In this document: in pieces, positions 27,827 to 37,051 of the stretch
Position numbering within the stretch: the stretch's first letter is position 1
Layout of the letters: each line of letters opens with the position of its first letter
Assembly: GCA_041725895.1 (NCBI GenBank)
Contig: JBGRQA010000016.1
Span: 69,628-133,627, forward strand
DNA: 64,000 nucleotides
Origin: JBGRQA01 sp041725895
GTDB lineage: Bacteria > Bacteroidota > Bacteroidia > Bacteroidales > Marinifilaceae
Direction of reading: 5' to 3'
The notes under the pieces: generated by a model
Told to the model about the DNA's origin: nothing
Databases searched by the model: none
The model's input: the letters and a program-made list of their open reading frames with translations, nothing else
Translations under genes and position numbers: made by a program

Positions 27827-30394
27827 ATGAACAAACTATTTTGGAATGCTCTTGCATTTCTTTTAATGTTTAGTAGCGTAAATATTCACGCACAAACCAC
27901 CCCCATCACAAATGCCAATTACAGAAAGGCAGAACAATTTTCTCCCACCAAGATCAAAAGGATGGTTTTCAGCACCAAGGTTCATCCCAACTGGTTGAAA
28001 ACGGGAGACAAATTTTGGTATTCCTACAAAACATCGGAAGGCACCAACCATTATATTGTGGACCTAAACAGAAAATCAAAGAAATTACTTTTCGACAACG
28101 ATCGAATGGCAGCCATGCTGACTAAAATTACCAAAGATCCATACGATGGACAACATCTGCCCAAAATAAAACCAAAGTTCAAAAAGAACGATACGGTATT
28201 CCAATTTGATGTAACCAGCAGCCAGTACGAAGAAAAAAAGAAAGAAGAAGAAAAGGTAGTCGAAAAAGAAAACAAAAAAGATTCTGACAAAGAAAAAGGC
28301 AAAAAGAAAGAAGAGAAGAAAAAGGAGAAACCTAAAAAAAAGGTATTTCACCTGGAATACAACCTACTGACAGGTAAACTCTACGAAATTGCTGATTGGA
28401 AAGAAAAGAAAAAGGATCCGGATTGGGCCAACATTTCTCCTAATGGTGAATACGTTGTCTTTGCCCGAGATTACAACCTTTACTGGATGGACAAGGCCAA
28501 CTACGAAAAAGCAAAAGAGAATGAGAAGGATTCCACCATCGTAGAGCATCAACTAACCTCGGATGGAGAGAAAGATTACGAATTTGGCGATGGCTACACT
28601 CCTAAAGAGAACGATGACGAGAAAAAAAGAGAAGAAGAGAAAGAGAAACGAAAGGGTGCCTGGGTTTCCTGGTCGAAGGATTCGAAAAAATTTGCCTTGG
28701 TTCGGGGCGATAGCCGAAAAGTGAAAGCATTATGGGTAATCAACGTCTTGGCCAATCCACGTCCTGAACTGGAAACTTATAAGTACACCATGCCAGGTGA
28801 AGAAAATTATACCCAATACGAACTTTGGGTCTTCGATATGGACAAAAAGGAAGGCAAGCAAATTGATGTAAAACGCTTTAATGATCAGAGTATTTCCATT
28901 GCCCGTGCAAATCTGAGCCATAAGGAGAGATTGAAAGATTACGTACCCTCCATGTGGTTATCCGATACTTCTGATAAGCTTTTCTTTACCCGCCGAAGCC
29001 GTGATATGAAGAAACTGGACATCTGTCTGGCCAATACAGAAACCGGAGAGGTGAAAGAACTGGTAGAGGATCGAATGAACACTTACGTGGAGCCCAACCG
29101 TTTGCACATCGTAAACAACGGCAAAGAATTAATTCACTGGTCGGAGCGTGACGGATGGGCTCATCTCTACCTGTATAATGCCAATGGACAACTGAAAAAC
29201 CAAATCACCTCAGGCCCCTGGCACTGTTCCGGTATCGAGAAAGTGGATGCCAAAAACCGTGTGATCTACTTCTGGGCCAATGGTCGCGAAAAGGATGAGA
29301 ATCCCTACTACGATCACCTGTACCGGGTAAATTTTGATGGTAGTAACTTACAACTTCTGAACAAAGGGAACTTCACCCACGACATGGAGATGAGTGATTC
29401 CTTCAAGTACTTTGTAAACAACTACTCCCGAGTGAATACCGCTCCCAAATCGGAAATCCGCGATAGCTATGGAAAAAAAGTAATGGATCTGGAAACTGCT
29501 GACTTGAGCAATCTTTTTGCTGCAGGCTACAAGTTTCCTGAACCTTTTAAAGCCAAAGCCGCGGATGGAATCACAGATATCTACGGGGTGATGTACAAAC
29601 CTTTCGACTTTGATTCAACCATGCGTTACCCTATTATTGAATACGTTTATCCCGGGCCACAAACCGAGGCGGTAAATACCAAATTTTCTGCCCGAATGGA
29701 CCGTACTGACCGTTTCGCTCAGTTGGGCTTCGTTGTAATAACACTTGGAAACCGTGGAGGACATCCCAACCGTTCCAAATGGTATCACAATTATGGTTAC
29801 GGAGACTTAAGAGATTACGGCCTTGCCGATAAAAAATACGTAGTAGAACAACTTGCAGCACAACATCAATTCATCGATATCGAAAAGGTAGGGATTTGCG
29901 GTCACTCCGGTGGCGGTTTCATGTCAACTGCAGCTCTTTGCCAATACCCCGACTTTTATAAGGTGGCTGTTTCATCCGCAGGAAATCACGACAACAGCAT
30001 TTACAACCGCTGGTGGAGTGAGAAGCACCATGGAGTAATGGAAAAGATTGACGATGAAGGTAACTCTAAATTCATTTATGCCATTGAGAAAAATCCACAA
30101 TTGGCCAAAAATTTGAAAGGAAAACTATTACTGACCACCGGCGATATTGACAACAACGTTCACCCGGGAAATACCATACGTATGGCCAATGCCCTTATGA
30201 AAGCCAAGAAACGATTCGATATCTTCTTTATGCCCGGTCAGCGCCATGGCTACGGTGAATTCCGAGAGTATTTCTTCTGGCTGAAAGCCGATTACTTCTG
30301 CAAACACCTGATCGGCGACTACTCCATCTCAACCGATATCTTTGAGATGCGTCGCGAAACTAAAATGACCCCTAGTAAGAAAAGACCGAACTAG
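27827..30394 (+). CDS. Secreted S9-family serine peptidase (DPP IV / prolyl oligopeptidase type)
   Basis: Exported peptidase acting on short peptides. 855 residues with a signal peptide ending at about HAQ (22). A beta-propeller domain (about 30-570) is followed by an alpha/beta-hydrolase domain. The catalytic triad is visible: Ser694 in GHSGGG, Asp775 in TGDIDNNVHP and His807 in GQRHGYG. The family N-terminal RP.. and WLSDT features are present. Residues about 130-185 contain an unusual insertion made almost wholly of Lys and Glu, and a second charged stretch lies near 255-285. The next gene is another secreted peptidase, suggesting a peptide-scavenging pair. Confidence 0.9.
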   Translation: MNKLFWNALAFLLMFSSVNIHAQTTPITNANYRKAEQFSPTKIKRMVFSTKVHPNWLKTGDKFWYSYKTSEGTNHYIVDLNRKSKKLLFDNDRMAAMLTKITKDPYDGQHLPKIKPKFKKNDTVFQFDVTSSQYEEKKKEEEKVVEKENKKDSDKEKGKKKEEKKKEKPKKKVFHLEYNLLTGKLYEIADWKEKKKDPDWANISPNGEYVVFARDYNLYWMDKANYEKAKENEKDSTIVEHQLTSDGEKDYEFGDGYTPKENDDEKKREEEKEKRKGAWVSWSKDSKKFALVRGDSRKVKALWVINVLANPRPELETYKYTMPGEENYTQYELWVFDMDKKEGKQIDVKRFNDQSISIARANLSHKERLKDYVPSMWLSDTSDKLFFTRRSRDMKKLDICLANTETGEVKELVEDRMNTYVEPNRLHIVNNGKELIHWSERDGWAHLYLYNANGQLKNQITSGPWHCSGIEKVDAKNRVIYFWANGREKDENPYYDHLYRVNFDGSNLQLLNKGNFTHDMEMSDSFKYFVNNYSRVNTAPKSEIRDSYGKKVMDLETADLSNLFAAGYKFPEPFKAKAADGITDIYGVMYKPFDFDSTMRYPIIEYVYPGPQTEAVNTKFSARMDRTDRFAQLGFVVITLGNRGGHPNRSKWYHNYGYGDLRDYGLADKKYVVEQLAAQHQFIDIEKVGICGHSGGGFMSTAALCQYPDFYKVAVSSAGNHDNSIYNRWWSEKHHGVMEKIDDEGNSKFIYAIEKNPQLAKNLKGKLLLTTGDIDNNVHPGNTIRMANALMKAKKRFDIFFMPGQRHGYGEFREYFFWLKADYFCKHLIGDYSISTDIFEMRRETKMTPSKKRPN

Positions 30395-30406
30395 TTTTGA
30401 TTGAAA

Positions 30407-30436
30407 CCCCGTCAGGGTTGGACCCCTGACGGCGGT
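30407..30436. repeat. Hairpin, terminator or REP-like palindrome
   Basis: CCGTCAGGG / CCCTGACGG (30409-30417 with 30424-30432), starting 15 bp after the S9 peptidase stop. GC-rich and flanked by complementary AACC/GGTT. No T tract follows directly, so either a weak terminator or a dispersed palindrome. Confidence 0.5.
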
Positions 30437-30569
30437 TAAAACGATTTTGCCTACCTGTTGAGAAATATACCCAACGGGCTGTTCTAAATCTACATAAAAA
30501 GCTATATTAGCTTCCGCTTTTCAAATTTGGAAAGCGACAACAAATAACTTAACTAACGATTAACAACAC

Positions 30570-32183
30570 ATGAACAGATTATTTGCAATACTGATCGCTT
30601 TTATGGCCATCAGTACCCAAAGCACTTTCGCTCAAAGTGTATTGGATCAAGTAAACGATCCCTTCTTCGGGGAGAGTTGTACCAGTATCATGGTAGGAAA
30701 AAAAGCATCTACCGATGGTTCCGTAATTACCAGTCACACCTGTGACGGAAGATACCGTACCTGGCTGAGCATTGAGAAAGGTGAGAAGTTTGAGAAGGAT
30801 GCAACTCATAAGGTATACAAGGGTACTTTAAAAACCGAAACCCGATGGGATATGCGTAAGACCAACCTTGCCGGTGAAATTCCTGAGGCGAAAGAAACCT
30901 TTGCTTATCTAAATACAGCTTATCCTTGCCTTAATGAGAAACAGCTGGCCATTGGCGAAACAACCATTGTTGGTCCTAAAGAACTTGTAAATGAAAATGG
31001 GATGTTTCAAATTGAAGAACTGGAACGTATCGCCCTTCAAAGATGTACAACTGCCCGTCAGGCAATCAAACTGATTGGTGAATTAATTAAAGAATACGGC
31101 TACGGCGACTGGGGAGAATGTATCACAATTGCTGATAAGAAAGAAGTTTGGCAATTGGAGATCTTCGGTGAAGGTCCCGATAAAATTGGTGGTGTTTGGG
31201 CTGCTCAACGTATTCCGGACGATCACGTTGGTGTTTCTGCCAACATCTCTCGAATTGGAGTACTTGACCTGAAAAACAAAAATTACTTTATGGCCTCTGA
31301 GAATGTATTCAAGGCCGCAAAGAAACTAAAAAGATGGGATGGCAAAGAGGAATTCAAATTCTGGAAAGCCTACGGTAAGGTCGAAAAACCTTTCAAAATT
31401 CGTGAATTCTTTATTCTGAATAAATTGGCTCCTTCCTTGAATTTAGATTTTGAAGCCGATGAGCTTCCATTCTCAGTAAAGCCAGACAAAAAAGTCTCCG
31501 TTCAGGATGTAATGGCTCTATATCGAGAAACCTATGAGGGCACCGAATTTGATATGACCAAGAACCAGAAGGTTATTAAGAAAAAATACAACGATAAGAA
31601 GGAAGAGATTGGAGTAGATACAATCATCGCCCCCAATGCCAACCCTTGGCCTACTGGAAATATGCGGAAATCTCTTAACTATCAGAACGAAGGTACTATT
31701 GAATACCAACGCACCGTATCTGTTTCCTGGTGTTCCTACTCTCACATCATTCAGTTGAGAGACTGGTTGCCTGACGAAGTAGGTGGTGTAGCCTGGTTTT
31801 CATTCGATAATCCTGGTCAAAGTCCACGAATTCCAATCTATTCCGGAACTACCGAACTACCTGATTGCTTCAACTTCTGCGGACAAAAGCGCTACCGTGC
31901 CGATGCTGCCATCTGGAACTACAGAAAGGCAAATAAACTGGCTACCATTGCATGGCAAAACACCCGTAAAGGTATGATGGAAGAGGTTATGTATTTCGAA
32001 AACAAAGCTCTTGAAGAAGGTGCTAACCTGGAGAAAAAAGTAGTAGAATTAATCAAAGCTGGAAAAACTGAAGAAGCCAAGGTATTACTGAATAAGCACA
32101 CCCGCGACTTTACCGGTTCCACTAGCCTGCGCTGGAAAGAACTGGAAAACAAATACTGGAGAAAGTTTGGATTGGGATTCTAA
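30570..32183 (+). CDS. Secreted C69-family dipeptidase
   Basis: N-terminal-nucleophile hydrolase that cleaves dipeptides. 537 residues, signal peptide ending near TFAQ. The mature region continues to the catalytic Cys37 in ESCTSIMVGKKASTDGS, the hallmark of PepD-type C69 peptidases. The internal EIPEAKETFAYLNTAYPCLNEKQLAIGE and GDWGECITIADKKEVWQLE segments are also typical. In many relatives a short propeptide precedes Cys; here 15 residues separate the predicted signal end from Cys37. It may be co-expressed with the S9 peptidase upstream (175-bp gap with a hairpin). Confidence 0.92.
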   Translation: MNRLFAILIAFMAISTQSTFAQSVLDQVNDPFFGESCTSIMVGKKASTDGSVITSHTCDGRYRTWLSIEKGEKFEKDATHKVYKGTLKTETRWDMRKTNLAGEIPEAKETFAYLNTAYPCLNEKQLAIGETTIVGPKELVNENGMFQIEELERIALQRCTTARQAIKLIGELIKEYGYGDWGECITIADKKEVWQLEIFGEGPDKIGGVWAAQRIPDDHVGVSANISRIGVLDLKNKNYFMASENVFKAAKKLKRWDGKEEFKFWKAYGKVEKPFKIREFFILNKLAPSLNLDFEADELPFSVKPDKKVSVQDVMALYRETYEGTEFDMTKNQKVIKKKYNDKKEEIGVDTIIAPNANPWPTGNMRKSLNYQNEGTIEYQRTVSVSWCSYSHIIQLRDWLPDEVGGVAWFSFDNPGQSPRIPIYSGTTELPDCFNFCGQKRYRADAAIWNYRKANKLATIAWQNTRKGMMEEVMYFENKALEEGANLEKKVVELIKAGKTEEAKVLLNKHTRDFTGSTSLRWKELENKYWRKFGLGF

Positions 32184-32210
32184 TTTAAACCTCCCCAAAC
32201 AGTATCAAAA

Positions 32211-32239
32211 AAACCAGCAATAATTATTGCTGGTTTTTT
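32211..32239. terminator. Bidirectional terminator
   Basis: A 26-bp perfect palindrome (13-bp arms, 32211-32223 and 32224-32236) is flanked by A run and T run, between the convergent dipeptidase and permease genes. Confidence 0.85.
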
Positions 32240-32281
32240 CTTTCTCGGCACTTACAATCCATATCTTACAAATAGTAACAA

Positions 32282-34705
32282 TCATTCACACTTTAAAGCC
32301 TCAATCGGATTTTTAACGGCAGCATAATAACATTGCCAAATTACTGTTAGCATAGAAATAAACAGCACAACTAAACCTGTCAAAATAAATATACCGACGT
32401 CAATTGAAATGTGAAAAGCAAACCCAGCCAGCCACTTTTCCATAATTAGCCAGGTAACAGGACTTATTACAACCACAGCAACCCCTACCCAAATCATAAT
32501 ATCTTTGGTAAGTAAAACCAGAATATTCATAAGACTGGCCCCATTTACTTTCCGAATACCAATCTCTTTCTTTTTTTGACCTGAAACAATAAGAATCAAT
32601 CCAACCAGCCCCAAACAGGAAACGAAAAGAGACAAGAAAGCAAATAGAAACATGATATGCCCAAAACGTCTGTCTGAATGATAGAGCTCATCAAAATATT
32701 CATCCAAAAAATGATAATCAAATGGAGCATTGGGGTAAAATTGTTTCCAAATCTTTTCAATTTGCCGAATGGTTTGAGGAATCCCATGGTCAGTTATTTT
32801 AACGGAATAACTTCCAAACCAGGTAGGATGGTAATGATAAAAAATAGTTGGTTTTACTGGTTGATGCAAACTTTCCTGGTGAAAATTCTGAACCAAACCA
32901 ATTACTGTTAAAGGTTCTCCCCCTGCCAATCTTATCGTTGAATTAATAATACTTTCAGAAGATTCTATTCCTAACATTTGGACAGCAGCTTCATTAACAA
33001 GAATTTTATCTCTATTCCCATCAATATCTGGAGAAAAATTACACCCGGCAAGTAGTTTTACATCATGAACTTTAAGGTATCCATCATCAATACAGTTACT
33101 TTTTACCGATACATTCTGAACAGGAGAGCCATTCATATGAGTTACTCTTTCCTCATCCAATACTTCATCTCCGATGCCAACTAGAGAACTTGTCACTGCT
33201 TTCACGTTAGAATTTAACAGAAGTTGCTCTCGAAACAGTAGGTACCGTTTAAGTTTTGTACTATCCATATTCAAGGTTTTAGGCGCTTCTAACACCATAA
33301 CCTGCTTTTCGTCGAATCCTTTTTCTTTCGATTGAATAAAATTCATCTGTTTACCAATAATAAAAACTGAGGCTATTAAACAGGTGGAAGCCATCAATTG
33401 AAAAACAATAAGCCCCCTCTTAACCAAAGAACCTATCGTTCCTCCTTTACCACCAATAATAGATTTATTTCCTGACCAAATAGATAGAATCGAAAACATG
33501 AAATAAACTCCGGCCAAAAGACTAATTATAAAAACTAGCGCCGGAAAGTATATATAGAGAAGCGAATTCTCAGCAAGAAAATTGCTCAATGGTTTGCCGC
33601 TGATACTATCGAACCAACCTCCCATAAAAAAAGAAATACAAAAGGCCATTAGTCCTGCTATACAATTGAGCAATAAGGCTTCGAGAGTATAATCAATAAT
33701 CAGAGAAAATTTAGTGGCACCTAAAACTTTTCGTATCGTTAAACTCTTCTCCTTTTCGAAAAAACGTGAAATGGAAATATTGATATAATTGATCCAAGTA
33801 ATAACAATCAACAACACTGAAATAATCAGCATAAATTTTAAGTTTTGAGCGTTTCCCTTTGGCTTAAATTCATTATCCAATTGCGGCAGAAGATGTATAT
33901 CCCTAATACACTGCAAACCAAATTTCATAGCGATATTATCCGTCGTGTATTTTTCGGGAAGATGTTGATTTACCACTTTTTCAATTTTCCGATCTAACAA
34001 TGGAAGATCACTATTCGGCTTCAATTTCAGATAGGTATAAAGCCAGGATTCGCCTCCCCAACTTCGGTCCTTAGTTCCATATTCTCCTAAGGTATGATCT
34101 AAGGTGGACAGGGATATTAACAACCTAAAATTAAAATGAGTGTTTGAGGGTAAATCCTTAAATATACCGGTAACCCTGAAAGGCATTTTCTTATTGATAT
34201 AAATAATTTGACCTATTGGGTCCTGATCACCGAAGTATTCTTTTGCCAAAGAACTCGAAAGGACAGTAGTATATGGCTCGACCAGAGCACGCTTTGCATT
34301 CCCTCGATCTAAATTCAGTGCAATCGTTTCAAGAAAGGTCGAATCAACCCACATGAGTTTTACATCATTATACATTACATCGTTGCGGTACACCAGGCAG
34401 GTTTCGTAACCACCTCGTCCATATTGTAATACCTCTGGCAATGATTCTTTTAACAACGGACCTATGGCATATACAGAAGTTGCCTTATCAAAAACCAGCT
34501 TACTATTTTGGAACTGAGCATATTTCAATCGAAAAACACTTTCCGACCCGGCCGCTGATTGATCGTAACTATTTTCGTAAGCATAGTAAAGGAGTATTAA
34601 AAATACTGCCACAAAACCAACAGTCAGCCCAATAATATTAATCAGCGTAAAATATTTTTCACGTAGAAGATTACGAAAAGCCAGGCATACAGCTAATTTA
34701 TTCAT
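32282..34705 (-). CDS. MacB/FtsX-like ABC transporter permease
   Basis: 807 residues in the two-module form common in Bacteroidota. A TM helix near 20-42 is followed by a MacB periplasmic core domain (about 45-245), three TM helices (about 280-405), a fourth near 425-447, a second periplasmic domain (about 450-660), and a final FtsX domain with three TM helices (about 685-795). It includes the conserved EIGIRKVNGAS coupling segment; the first module has the corresponding SLTIRKVLGATKFS. No ATP-binding partner is next to it. Such proteins export lipids, peptides or drugs, or act in signalling; the substrate is unknown. Confidence 0.88.
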   Translation of the reverse strand: MNKLAVCLAFRNLLREKYFTLINIIGLTVGFVAVFLILLYYAYENSYDQSAAGSESVFRLKYAQFQNSKLVFDKATSVYAIGPLLKESLPEVLQYGRGGYETCLVYRNDVMYNDVKLMWVDSTFLETIALNLDRGNAKRALVEPYTTVLSSSLAKEYFGDQDPIGQIIYINKKMPFRVTGIFKDLPSNTHFNFRLLISLSTLDHTLGEYGTKDRSWGGESWLYTYLKLKPNSDLPLLDRKIEKVVNQHLPEKYTTDNIAMKFGLQCIRDIHLLPQLDNEFKPKGNAQNLKFMLIISVLLIVITWINYINISISRFFEKEKSLTIRKVLGATKFSLIIDYTLEALLLNCIAGLMAFCISFFMGGWFDSISGKPLSNFLAENSLLYIYFPALVFIISLLAGVYFMFSILSIWSGNKSIIGGKGGTIGSLVKRGLIVFQLMASTCLIASVFIIGKQMNFIQSKEKGFDEKQVMVLEAPKTLNMDSTKLKRYLLFREQLLLNSNVKAVTSSLVGIGDEVLDEERVTHMNGSPVQNVSVKSNCIDDGYLKVHDVKLLAGCNFSPDIDGNRDKILVNEAAVQMLGIESSESIINSTIRLAGGEPLTVIGLVQNFHQESLHQPVKPTIFYHYHPTWFGSYSVKITDHGIPQTIRQIEKIWKQFYPNAPFDYHFLDEYFDELYHSDRRFGHIMFLFAFLSLFVSCLGLVGLILIVSGQKKKEIGIRKVNGASLMNILVLLTKDIMIWVGVAVVVISPVTWLIMEKWLAGFAFHISIDVGIFILTGLVVLFISMLTVIWQCYYAAVKNPIEALKCE

Positions 34706-34739
34706 AACGTAAATCTTAACAATAAAAGGATTCTTTAAA

Positions 34740-34795
34740 GTCTGAAATCAGACTAAAATTAATGAGCAAATATCAACCAATCCTGTTATAACAGG
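34740..34795. promoter_or_regulatory. Two palindromes upstream of the permease
   Basis: GTCTGA-aa-TCAGAC (34740-34753) and the 14-bp perfect palindrome CCTGTTATAACAGG (34782-34795) lie 35-90 bp upstream of the permease start. They are candidate operators or leader hairpins. The rest of 34796-35098 is AT-rich with nothing recognised. Confidence 0.35.
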
Positions 34796-35098
34796 AATAA
34801 GGATTCACAATTCTTTTCGAAGCAAAAAAAATAAAGCAAATGACATCCTACTATTCACCTAGCAGAAACAATATCTCATTAAAGAAAAACAAGTTGGAAA
34901 AAAAACAAAGATAAATGTATGCGATTTTTATTGTTCAACAAAATCTTTACACCAAAGATTCATCTCCTTTTTTTATGACAATGATCACTATTCAAAAAAT
35001 TGAATCAAATACTCATTAGAAAATACACTTTTACAAAAGTCAATTCCATTTTTGCTAATAATAAATATACACTTGCGTCTAAAATAACCTTAAAAGTA

Positions 35099-35129
35099 AA
35101 GGGCTATCGAAAAAACATCGATAGCCCTT
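35099..35129 (-). terminator. Terminator of the RDD operon
   Basis: Perfect 12-bp stem AAGGGCTATCGA / TCGATAGCCCTT with a 7-nt loop. It lies about 125 bp after the RDD gene stop; the minus-strand continuation is T-rich. Confidence 0.6.
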
Positions 35130-35254
35130 CATTATTTAATTTCCGTCTCTCTGAAAGAATCCAATTCAGTGCAAATAAAAATTACTTCACAATAAACTCT
35201 TTTCTACCTGACCTCCGTATTTATAACATAAAAAACTCCTGAATTATACATGAT

Positions 35255-36040
35255 TTAAAACATCATTATAAAATCAAGTAACCACATCAGGAATAGTATT
35301 GATGAAAGAACAAACAGTACAATTTTGAAAATCTTATTCTTAATTCCAATAGCACAAGCAAAGGGAATACAAATTTTAAACAGAAAGAGGATTTTACCCA
35401 ATATAGGTGCAGCTAGGAAGCGATAGCCCCAATACGGAAATGACATATCAAAAAGCAAACTAACTATTAAAAGAACGGCAATAATAGGAAGTATGTCTCT
35501 TGAAAATCGATCTGAAACAAAAGGCCGTGGCTCTCTATTCTTCTCCTCCGGACTATCTACAGAAATAGAGTCCACCACCATTGTATCAGCTACTTTATCT
35601 CCCAACCTTCTGCCATGGTTCTCAGATAAAACCAGGATGGGTTCAATAATCCATCCAACCAGGGGAATTAGGTTAAGGAGAGTCATCATGGCATTTCGCC
35701 CGGCGGATTTCCCATAATTACAAGAAGAATTATCCCGCAGGGAAATAACTTTGATATTAAGTATTCGCTTACCAATACTCTGTCCATTTTTCATTCCGTC
35801 TTTCAGAAGACTATAAAGCAAGGGCAACAGGTATAGTAATACGGCAATAAAATACAGGAAAATAGAAACCAATCCTAACCTATAACGAAGGCCCGAGGCA
35901 ATCATAAATACAAGAAAGGCTGGAATCATAAGACCTAACATCACAAATCCATCAATAAGGAAAGCTAAAAAACGATTCCCTAAATTCGCCTTTTGATGAG
36001 CTATAGTTGCCTCCTGTGTTATTATATTCTGTGTCGTCAT
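35255..36040 (-). CDS. RDD-family membrane protein
   Basis: 261 residues, five to six TM helices. The N-terminal module (about 15-165) is a standard RDD domain: an Arg and Asp in the first helix (NRFLAFLIDG), a second helix pair, and the closing RRLGDKVADTMVV. After a short hydrophilic linker (about 165-185) two or three further hydrophobic segments follow. Some RDD proteins are Na+/H+ antiporters, but most have no known role. It is probably the last gene of an operon with the two upstream minus-strand genes (21-bp gap). Confidence 0.85.
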   Translation of the reverse strand: MTTQNIITQEATIAHQKANLGNRFLAFLIDGFVMLGLMIPAFLVFMIASGLRYRLGLVSIFLYFIAVLLYLLPLLYSLLKDGMKNGQSIGKRILNIKVISLRDNSSCNYGKSAGRNAMMTLLNLIPLVGWIIEPILVLSENHGRRLGDKVADTMVVDSISVDSPEEKNREPRPFVSDRFSRDILPIIAVLLIVSLLFDMSFPYWGYRFLAAPILGKILFLFKICIPFACAIGIKNKIFKIVLFVLSSILFLMWLLDFIMMF

Positions 36041-36061
36041 TATTACAAATTATTAATTAAG

Positions 36062-36952
36062 TTAATCCAATTCAGTTATCAGGTTCTGCTTCACCATTTC
36101 CAGCTGGTCTCCATCCATAATATGAGGAAATATCTGACTGATCATTTCTTCTACCCCGGAGGTCTTCAAATCGTAGGTGCTTGCCTTTTGTTTCTCTTTA
36201 TAAGTAGCAACAAAGAAATCCAGGTTATCTGCCTCCTGCAGATATTTTTTAGGGTTATTCTTCTGCAACAACGGCAGAAACATCTCAGGAACTCGCACAT
36301 AAATGTAATGCGAAATATGAGCACAAAGTAATGTAAGTGTCTGGTGATTCCATCCTAGGTTGCGATACAAATATTCATTAATCGCAACGGTATTAGGGTA
36401 ACAGAATGCATCCAATTTATCCTCATCATACCACTTTTTCTTGTTATAGTTGATCAGTCTCAATGAGGATAAATAGTTGATGAAAATATCCATTTCCCCA
36501 GGATTGTTTAAAACGAAAAAGAAAGCCGCCCAATATCCAACTGGAGTTAAATCGGGATACTCCATAGTTTTGGAATAGGGACCAAAATTATAAGTTGCAA
36601 TTCGCAACAACCAGGTTTTTATCAATTCACTCAGCTCCTCATTTTCGCATGCACGGGCAAAAAAAGCAATTTCAGATTTAGCATAGTCACCAGGCTCTCT
36701 TCTGTCTTTTTCAGCCAGTACTGATAGGATATTATTAACCAGTTCGGCCTCCTTCTCCTCCCAGGTAAAAGGAATGAATTCCTCATTATTCTCCTCCCCA
36801 AACATAAGATCAATGGCTACGGCCTTGTTGTCCTGCTTGGCTATTTTATGAATTACTTCATAATTGGGAAAACGTTCATAAGATAACTCTTTAAGTGCCT
36901 CAACCAGAGAATTAGCCGATTGAATATTGGTTTTTATTTTAATTGGATTCAT
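36062..36952 (-). CDS. Unknown helical protein linked to the WD40/DUF3859 gene
   Basis: 296 residues, soluble, no signal peptide, mostly alpha-helical by composition (many Leu, Glu, Lys, Tyr). No family or catalytic motif recognised. It lies between the RDD gene (21 bp) and the 1174-residue protein (99 bp) on the same strand, so it is probably co-transcribed with both. It has no paralog beside the second large protein at 43722. Confidence 0.7.
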   Translation of the reverse strand: MNPIKIKTNIQSANSLVEALKELSYERFPNYEVIHKIAKQDNKAVAIDLMFGEENNEEFIPFTWEEKEAELVNNILSVLAEKDRREPGDYAKSEIAFFARACENEELSELIKTWLLRIATYNFGPYSKTMEYPDLTPVGYWAAFFFVLNNPGEMDIFINYLSSLRLINYNKKKWYDEDKLDAFCYPNTVAINEYLYRNLGWNHQTLTLLCAHISHYIYVRVPEMFLPLLQKNNPKKYLQEADNLDFFVATYKEKQKASTYDLKTSGVEEMISQIFPHIMDGDQLEMVKQNLITELD

Positions 36953-37051
36953 AAATATAATTCCTTTTTTAAATCAATTGTCGAAACAATGAACCGCATA
37001 CAAACGGTTCATTACCAATCTTACAGATCTTTACCAGATAAAATTCTTTAT

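Noticed and set aside
35000..35242. 80-codon plus-strand frame before the RDD gene end
   Set aside because: It contains the RDD operon terminator hairpin and has no recognisable protein features.
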